NCBI GenBank assembly: GCA_039931435.1
Contig: JBDTRY010000025.1
Location: forward strand, 1 to 28,644
DNA from: JBDTRY01 sp039931435
Lineage (GTDB): Bacteria > Acidobacteriota > Thermoanaerobaculia > Gp7-AA8
DNA length: 28,644 nt
Reading direction: 5' to 3'
The notes below the pieces were generated by a model. That model was not told the DNA's origin. It worked only from the letters and a program-made list of their open reading frames with translations, and did no database searches. This document shows, piece after piece, positions 23,894 through 28,644 of the stretch (position 1 is the first letter of the stretch; each line of letters begins with the position of its first letter). The translations under genes were made by a program, and so were the position numbers.

Positions 23894-24565
23894 ATGACTG
23901 AATCACGTGACGATCGACCTCCCGAACCGGGAGACGATTTCTTTCTCGAGATCGAATCGCACTTTGCTTTCCGCCGGGGAACGCCGTTCGTTCTGTCCGC
24001 CAAAGACTGGGCGCTGATGAAGAGCTGGCAGGACGATGGCGTGCCGCTCCCGGTCGTCCTCGAGGCCATCGATCAGTGTTTCGACAAGCGGCAGGAGACC
24101 AGCCGGCGAAGAACGATCTCGAGCCTCAGCTACTGCCGGCACGCCGTTGCCGAACTCTGGGACGAACGACGGGACCTGCACATTGGAGGTTCGGAAACGG
24201 TTCCGGAAGAGAGTAGCGCCGAACGGCTGGAAGCGTTGGCCCTCGATCTCGAACAATCGCAACCCGGCTCTGCCACCCTGCATGCCAGACTGGGCAAGGC
24301 TGCACTCGCAGTCCGGGAACTGACGAAGGGTCGGAGCGTTCCTCGGATGGAACAGGAACTGATCGATATCGAGCGCGAATTGCTGCAGGACTTGCTGGTG
24401 TTGCTGCCGCCAACCGAGGGAGAGCAATTGCAAAATGAAGTGGGGAGGATCCTCTCGGGATTCGTAAACCTGGACGAAACGACCATACAGAAAACCCGGG
24501 AGGCTAATCTCTATCGCCTCCTGCGAAAACGGTTGGGCATCCCCCGGCTATCGCTCTTCGGTTGA
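23894..24565 (+). CDS. Helical protein of unknown function
   Basis: I do not recognise this family. The chosen ATG (23894) gives 223 aa beginning MTESRDDRPPEPGDD; upstream in-frame residues look non-coding. Residues about 18-60 hold LEIESHFAFRRGTPFVLSAK and then LMKSWQDDGVPLPVVLEAID, a helix-turn-helix-like run that reminds me of replication-initiator-type helical domains. Residues about 80-100 have SLSYCRHAVAELWDERR. The remainder is helical and charged, ending RLLRKRLGIPRLSLFG. No signal peptide or membrane segment is found. Its last 18 bases overlap the lipoprotein gene on the other strand. It diverges from the PP2C gene. Confidence 0.7.
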   Translation: MTESRDDRPPEPGDDFFLEIESHFAFRRGTPFVLSAKDWALMKSWQDDGVPLPVVLEAIDQCFDKRQETSRRRTISSLSYCRHAVAELWDERRDLHIGGSETVPEESSAERLEALALDLEQSQPGSATLHARLGKAALAVRELTKGRSVPRMEQELIDIERELLQDLLVLLPPTEGEQLQNEVGRILSGFVNLDETTIQKTREANLYRLLRKRLGIPRLSLFG

Positions 24566-25876
24566 TCCGAGCTTGCGTCTGATCCCTTCGAGGATCGCGC
24601 TGGCCTGCCTCCCGGTGAGCGGAATGTCTGTTGACGCGTTCAAGCCCCCGAGCGGGATCCCGCAGCTCGTCAGGACGCTGACGGACCTCGCTGCATCCGT
24701 GTCCCCCACCGCCCCTCCGGCGCAGGCTGGAGCACCGCGGAGCGTCATTAGTCGAGTGGCGATTCGAAGGAAGGAGGAGGAACTGAGGGGACGGTCAGGA
24801 TAGGCGCGGCGGGTGACTGAATCGACAGTGAAGAGTCCCAGCGAGAGCGCGCGAACGAACTCCTCCCGTCCCATGACCGTAGGAATGTCCACAGCGATCG
24901 GAGGCTCGGGAAGATTTGATGCAAAGCGCACCATCGGCAGGTCCCAGAAAACGAGGACGGCGAGATCGGTCCGGGTGATGGCTTTGCTCGCCAGGGCCGT
25001 CTGGTACTGGGGGGGAAGGTTCATCTCCACCCATCGTTGTTTTACATCTGCCAGCTGCTGGTCATAGCGTCCCGGATAGGTTCGAGCGAGCTGTTCGTAG
25101 CGAGTGATCGCCTCCTGATAGCGGGATTTTCCGATGTCGATTCTGGCCAACGCTTCGAGAACGTCCGGCTTGCTGGCAGTATCGCTGGCATGAAGCAGTG
25201 GTTCGATCTGACGCCGGGCGTCGTCGAACCGGCTGGTCTCGATCAGCTTCTGCACGAGAAGCAGCCGTGCCGCCGTTGCTTCCGGCTGCAGCGCCAGTGC
25301 CTGGCGCAAGGTCTCTGCGGCTTCGGCAGCGTTTGCCTCCCTGGTAGCCTTGGCGTAAAGATCGTTGAACAATTTTGAGCGGAGGGCCGTGATTCTTTCC
25401 TGGACCAGCGACTGGTACTGATCCTGTCCTGCCAGCGACTGGAAGTGCTGCAGCGCGGCCTGGTTCTCACCCCGCCGGTACTCGATCTCGGCCCGATAGT
25501 AGAGCGCTGCAAAGTTCTCCGGCTGCGAAGCCAGGACGTCCGCGACCTTCGCCGTGGCCTCGTCGAACTCCTGGCGTTGGACGTTCACTGCCGCCTGGCC
25601 GAGGATAGCCGGCGTGTATTGCGGATACTTCCGCAGGACATTGGAGAATCCTTCGTAGGCCACCTCGAAGTTTCCGCTCTGGAGGTTGCGCCAGGCGGAT
25701 TCGAATCGCTTTCCATAGGCGCTCGGCAGCGGCGCAACGGAATCAGTTCTGGGGTCGATGAGACCATCGGAAGGCGAGGCGGGAACTGTGGCCGGCGCAG
25801 GCGCCGTCGTCGTTCCGCAGGCAACCGCGAAGAGGACCAGCACGGATGGGAGCAGGATTTTCCATGGGGATGACAT
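24548..25876 (-). CDS. TPR lipoprotein with S-layer-homology-like C-terminus
   Basis: The ATG at 25876 gives 442 aa starting with a lipoprotein signal peptide (MSSPWKILLPSVLVLFAVAC, lipid on C20), so it is anchored to a membrane. A Pro/Ala-rich stretch follows. From about residue 50 to 290 it is helical with TPR-like units (SAWRNLQSGNFEVAYEGFSN, ALYYRAEIEYRRGENQAALQ, EALARIDIGKSRYQEAITRY). From about 310 come motifs like S-layer homology repeats: TRTDLAVLVFWD, a later VDIP...REEFVRALSLGLF and YPDRPLSSSSFLRI, then LTGRQASAILEGI. That suggests a wall or envelope attachment role. It lies 14 bases after miaA on the same strand. A longer in-frame reading upstream overlaps miaA and is not used. Confidence 0.8.
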   Translation of the reverse strand: MSSPWKILLPSVLVLFAVACGTTTAPAPATVPASPSDGLIDPRTDSVAPLPSAYGKRFESAWRNLQSGNFEVAYEGFSNVLRKYPQYTPAILGQAAVNVQRQEFDEATAKVADVLASQPENFAALYYRAEIEYRRGENQAALQHFQSLAGQDQYQSLVQERITALRSKLFNDLYAKATREANAAEAAETLRQALALQPEATAARLLLVQKLIETSRFDDARRQIEPLLHASDTASKPDVLEALARIDIGKSRYQEAITRYEQLARTYPGRYDQQLADVKQRWVEMNLPPQYQTALASKAITRTDLAVLVFWDLPMVRFASNLPEPPIAVDIPTVMGREEFVRALSLGLFTVDSVTRRAYPDRPLSSSSFLRIATRLMTLRGAPACAGGAVGDTDAARSVSVLTSCGIPLGGLNASTDIPLTGRQASAILEGIRRKLGSTEER

Positions 25877-25890
25877 ACCTTGCGGTTTCC

Positions 25891-26835
25891 TCACGATTCG
25901 TTTCTGAAGTTCTCGGGAAGTGTACTGAGAATCACGCCGGTCAGGGAGTTGTCCTCCGGCATGGCCCGGTACCAATGCACGTTTCGCTCCCCTCGCAGCC
26001 AGGTCATCTGACGTTTGGCGTAGGCCCGGGTTCTGCGGCCAGTCTCGGCCCTGGCCTCCGCTTCGGAAATTCCACCTTGCAGTACACCGACAGCTTCTCT
26101 GTAACCGATCGAGGAAAACGGACGGGCACTGGCATCGTAGCGTTCCAGAAGGCGACGAGTCTCGTCGATGAGGCCCTGCTCGTACATGGCCTCGACTCTT
26201 CTGTCGAGACGGGCGACCAGAACTTCGCGAGGCAACTCCAGGCCGATCTTGTATGACGGTGTCTCTTCCGACGCCGCGGTGGGCCTTGGCCATGACGAGA
26301 TTGGTTTTCCCGCGGTGAAAAAAACTTCCAGAGCTCGTTCGACGCGATGCGAGTCTGCGGGAGATACGCGTGCGGCTGTCTCAGGATCGCAGCGGGTGAG
26401 CAGATCATGGAGACGCTCCCGTCCTCGCCGCCCGGCTCGAATGCGCCGGATTCTGATCCGGAGCTCGGGTTGTGCAGCCGGGAGTCCGGGCAGGCCTGCC
26501 AGAAATGCCCGAAGGTAGAAGCTCGTCCCGCCGACAAGTACAGCCACACGTCCCCGGCCGTTGATCCCGGCGCAGACAGAACGAGCCCGTGCCGCGAAAT
26601 CGGCCGCGGTGAATGGCTGGTCGGCATCGACAATATCGAAAAGGTGGTGAGGGATCTCCGCGCGCATTCCGGCCGGCGGCTTCGCGCTCCCGATGTCGAA
26701 TCCACAGTAGATCTGAACGGAATCGTAGTTCACGATCTCGCCGTGAATTTCTCTGGCCAGGGCAGCAGCGAGCTCCGACTTGCCTGTGCCGGTCGGGCCG
26801 GCAACGACGAGGAGACGTGGTTCGTTCAAAGCCAT
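25891..26835 (-). CDS. miaA: tRNA dimethylallyltransferase
   Basis: MiaA adds a dimethylallyl group to A37 of tRNAs that read codons starting with U. The P-loop is GPTGTGKSE near residue 14; NYDSVQIYCGFDIGSAKP, PHHLFDIVD and VGGTSFYLRAFL follow the family. RAYAKRQMTWLRG near the end is the tRNA-binding signature. Length 314 aa is normal. No clear ribosome site is seen before the ATG. It lies 63 bases after comEC and 14 before the lipoprotein gene, probably in one operon. Confidence 0.96.
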   Translation of the reverse strand: MALNEPRLLVVAGPTGTGKSELAAALAREIHGEIVNYDSVQIYCGFDIGSAKPPAGMRAEIPHHLFDIVDADQPFTAADFAARARSVCAGINGRGRVAVLVGGTSFYLRAFLAGLPGLPAAQPELRIRIRRIRAGRRGRERLHDLLTRCDPETAARVSPADSHRVERALEVFFTAGKPISSWPRPTAASEETPSYKIGLELPREVLVARLDRRVEAMYEQGLIDETRRLLERYDASARPFSSIGYREAVGVLQGGISEAEARAETGRRTRAYAKRQMTWLRGERNVHWYRAMPEDNSLTGVILSTLPENFRNES

Positions 26836-26898
26836 CAGGCGGGGAGTTTACGCGAGAGAACGGGAGCGAGCGTGATCAGGGCTGGAGGGAAGGCGTTT

Positions 26899-28644
26899 TC
26901 ATGGAATCCGTTGGCTCTCCGTTTCCACCGGGGTCGGCCATTCCCCGAGACGGAGCAGAATGGCGCCATTGCGGTCGGTTCTGTAGGTCACGGCATGATG
27001 CTGACGTAGACGGGACAGAGTCACGGCGCCTGGATGACCGAAGGGATTCCTGAATCCGCAGGAGATCAGTGCAATCCGAGGGCGGACGGCATCGATGAAT
27101 CCTTCGCTGGACGAAGTGCGACTACCGTGATGGGCCACTTTGAGAATGTCGGCGGAGATGGTTTCTCTCTCCTCGTCTGCCAGAAGTGTCTCCGCGTCCT
27201 TCTCAATGTCACCGGTGAGAAGAACGCGGGTGCCGGCAGCGGTTATCCGGTAGACCACAGAACTGTTGTTCACCGGCGAATGTTTGAAGGTCAATCGAGG
27301 AACGAGCGGTTCGATGCGCAGCCCGATGCGTCTCATCTCGGGAGTGGCTGGCATGAGCAGCACCAGAATGTGTCGATTCGAGGCAAGATCCAGAAGACGC
27401 TGGCCACAGAGTGAGTCCAGGTGGCGCCGGGAAATCCAGATTTCGTGAACCGGAATTGCGGCGACGACACCCGGCAACCCGCCACAGTGATCTCCGTCCG
27501 GGTGGGAAAGAGCGATCACATCGATGCTACGCACGGCTCGTTCGGCAAGCATGGGCAAGAGCACCCGGCGCCCGAAGTCGTCATCGCCTGCTTTGCCGCC
27601 ACCATCGACAAGCATCGATCCCGTGGAGGTGCGAAGAAGCATCGAGTCTCCCTGCCCGACATCGAGCATCTCCAGTTGCGGACCTCGAATGTGTGCTCGT
27701 GTCCGGGCCAGGACAAGAGAATCAGCAACGGGAACGAGCAGCAGAAGCACCGCTGCAATTCGTGTCTGGCGCGATCGACTTATGGCGAACAGAAGGAGTG
27801 ATGCGATCCATGCGGCCAGAAGAACGAAGAGGTGAGGACGGGGCGCAAATCCGAATAGCCCCAGTCGATTGGCGATCAGGTCGGTGGCCATGGCGATCAG
27901 ACCGTCCAGTCTGGAGAGTGCTTCCAGGCAGAGTCCGGTGGCTGCCGGACAAAACACGACAGCCAATGCCGCGGAAGCGGACAGGGCCAGCATCGCTGTC
28001 ACCAGTGGCGAGAGCGCAATTGTCACCAGTGAGCTGCCGATCACATATTGATGAAAAAAGAAAAGCACCAGTCCGGTGGTGGCGATCTCGGCGCCCAGTC
28101 CGGCGGCAAGAGCGAGGAGAAACTTCCGTCTGGCGAACAGCGCAGCCAGAGCGGGACCAAACAGAACGAGTCCGCCGGTAGCGGCGTACGTCAGGAGAAA
28201 TCCGGCATTGCTCAGCTCCGTGGGAACGAGGGTCAGGCGGATCATCGCCGATACGAACAAGAGGTTTGCCGCAGGCGTGGGCCGCTGCATGAGCCGTGAG
28301 GCGGCGTAGAGGCCGAGCATCCACGATGCTCTGGAGACCGAGGCCTCGTGTCCGGCGAACGGCGGGGCGGTGAGGGAAAGCAGAAGAAGCATGAGGTCGG
28401 CGGCGCGCGGCGCGCCGAAGCCCCGCAGAATCAGCGAGAGAAACGCCGCAGCGATGGCGATCTGCATGCCCGAGAAAACGAGAAGGTGATAGATCCCGCC
28501 CCGGCGATACGATTCGCGAAGATCGGCAGTGAGACGTTCACTTCGGCCGAGAGCGAGCGCTTCCGCCAGGGCCACGGAGCGAGCGCGTCCCGGATGCGCC
28601 CGCGCGTATGCGTCGAGTCCGGCGGCTGCAGTGCGGTTCCACAG
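26899..28644 (-). CDS. comEC: ComEC/Rec2-type DNA uptake protein, 5' part cut by window edge
   Basis: ComEC forms the inner-membrane channel for single-stranded DNA uptake. The frame stays open to the last base of the window (the upstream codons read LWNRTAAAGLDAYARAHPGR), so the N-terminal domain is missing. The visible part starts in the Competence domain (LALGRSERLTADLRESYRRG, then GIYHLLVFSGMQIAI) with many hydrophobic helices to about the middle. The C-terminal part is a metallo-beta-lactamase fold: MLDVGQGDSMLL, LVDGGG, ALSHPDGDHCGGL (metal ligands), LLTGDIEKDAE and LKVAHHGSRTSSSE. It heads a cluster with miaA. Competence is suggested, not shown, by this one gene. Confidence 0.93.
   Translation of the reverse strand: MWNRTAAAGLDAYARAHPGRARSVALAEALALGRSERLTADLRESYRRGGIYHLLVFSGMQIAIAAAFLSLILRGFGAPRAADLMLLLLSLTAPPFAGHEASVSRASWMLGLYAASRLMQRPTPAANLLFVSAMIRLTLVPTELSNAGFLLTYAATGGLVLFGPALAALFARRKFLLALAAGLGAEIATTGLVLFFFHQYVIGSSLVTIALSPLVTAMLALSASAALAVVFCPAATGLCLEALSRLDGLIAMATDLIANRLGLFGFAPRPHLFVLLAAWIASLLLFAISRSRQTRIAAVLLLLVPVADSLVLARTRAHIRGPQLEMLDVGQGDSMLLRTSTGSMLVDGGGKAGDDDFGRRVLLPMLAERAVRSIDVIALSHPDGDHCGGLPGVVAAIPVHEIWISRRHLDSLCGQRLLDLASNRHILVLLMPATPEMRRIGLRIEPLVPRLTFKHSPVNNSSVVYRITAAGTRVLLTGDIEKDAETLLADEERETISADILKVAHHGSRTSSSEGFIDAVRPRIALISCGFRNPFGHPGAVTLSRLRQHHAVTYRTDRNGAILLRLGEWPTPVETESQRIP

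Noticed and set aside
25877..26293. Extension of the TPR lipoprotein to 581 aa
   Set aside because: It overlaps miaA in another frame, and the signal peptide with lipobox starts at 25876.

Overview
The window looks like a stretch of chromosome from a GC-rich (roughly 60% by eye) Acidobacteriota-type bacterium. The best phylum clue is the 1794-2876 protein. It starts like the Acidobacteria-specific VWFA-related family (signal peptide, then DVNLVLVDATVTD, GLGKDDFVVKEDG). Gene density is high, most starts have a GGAGG/GAAGG-type ribosome site, and many neighbours overlap by ATGA or GTGA. No phage, transposase, CRISPR or rRNA was found, and no complete undescribed system that I can defend. The most unusual material is repetitive intergenic DNA, one response regulator with a very long acidic tail, and a tightly coupled cell-wall-recycling operon.

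Layout. 1-239: intergenic repeats. 240-1769 (+): fused 5-oxoprolinase subunits PxpB-PxpC. 1794-2876 (-): secreted VWFA-like protein. 3009-3085 (-): tRNA-Pro(CGG) with its own good promoter. 3302-4198 (+): secreted zinc-dependent S1/P1-nuclease/phospholipase C-like enzyme. 4296-4832 (-): PduO-type cobalamin adenosyltransferase, divergent from a secreted protein of unknown function (4912-5493, +). 5559-7229 (-): response regulator with an acidic disordered region and a short conserved-looking tail. 7230-7885: 656 bases without a gene, filled with inverted and tandem repeats that also occur at the window start. 7886-8551 (+): glycerophosphodiester phosphodiesterase. 8823-9008 (+): DUF4177 protein.

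9165-13320 (+) is a coupled operon: cofactor-independent phosphoglycerate mutase, a histidine phosphatase and arginyl-tRNA synthetase. A small putative membrane protein (13491-13676, +) and a cold-shock protein (13775-13984, -) follow. From 21256 down to 14119 (-) runs murQ-anmK-nagA-nagB-EEP phosphatase-cardiolipin synthase-GNAT. The first five genes overlap by 4 bases each. The first four convert anhydro-MurNAc and MurNAc-6-P through GlcNAc-6-P and GlcN-6-P to fructose-6-P. An M23 peptidoglycan endopeptidase (21332-22036, +) is divergent from it.

22051-23703 (-) encodes an FHA-GAF-PP2C phosphatase, divergent from an unrecognised helical protein (23894-24565, +). The last cluster (-) is comEC (cut by the window edge), miaA and a TPR lipoprotein with an S-layer-homology-like C-terminus.

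All functional calls are from reading motifs; no database search was run.
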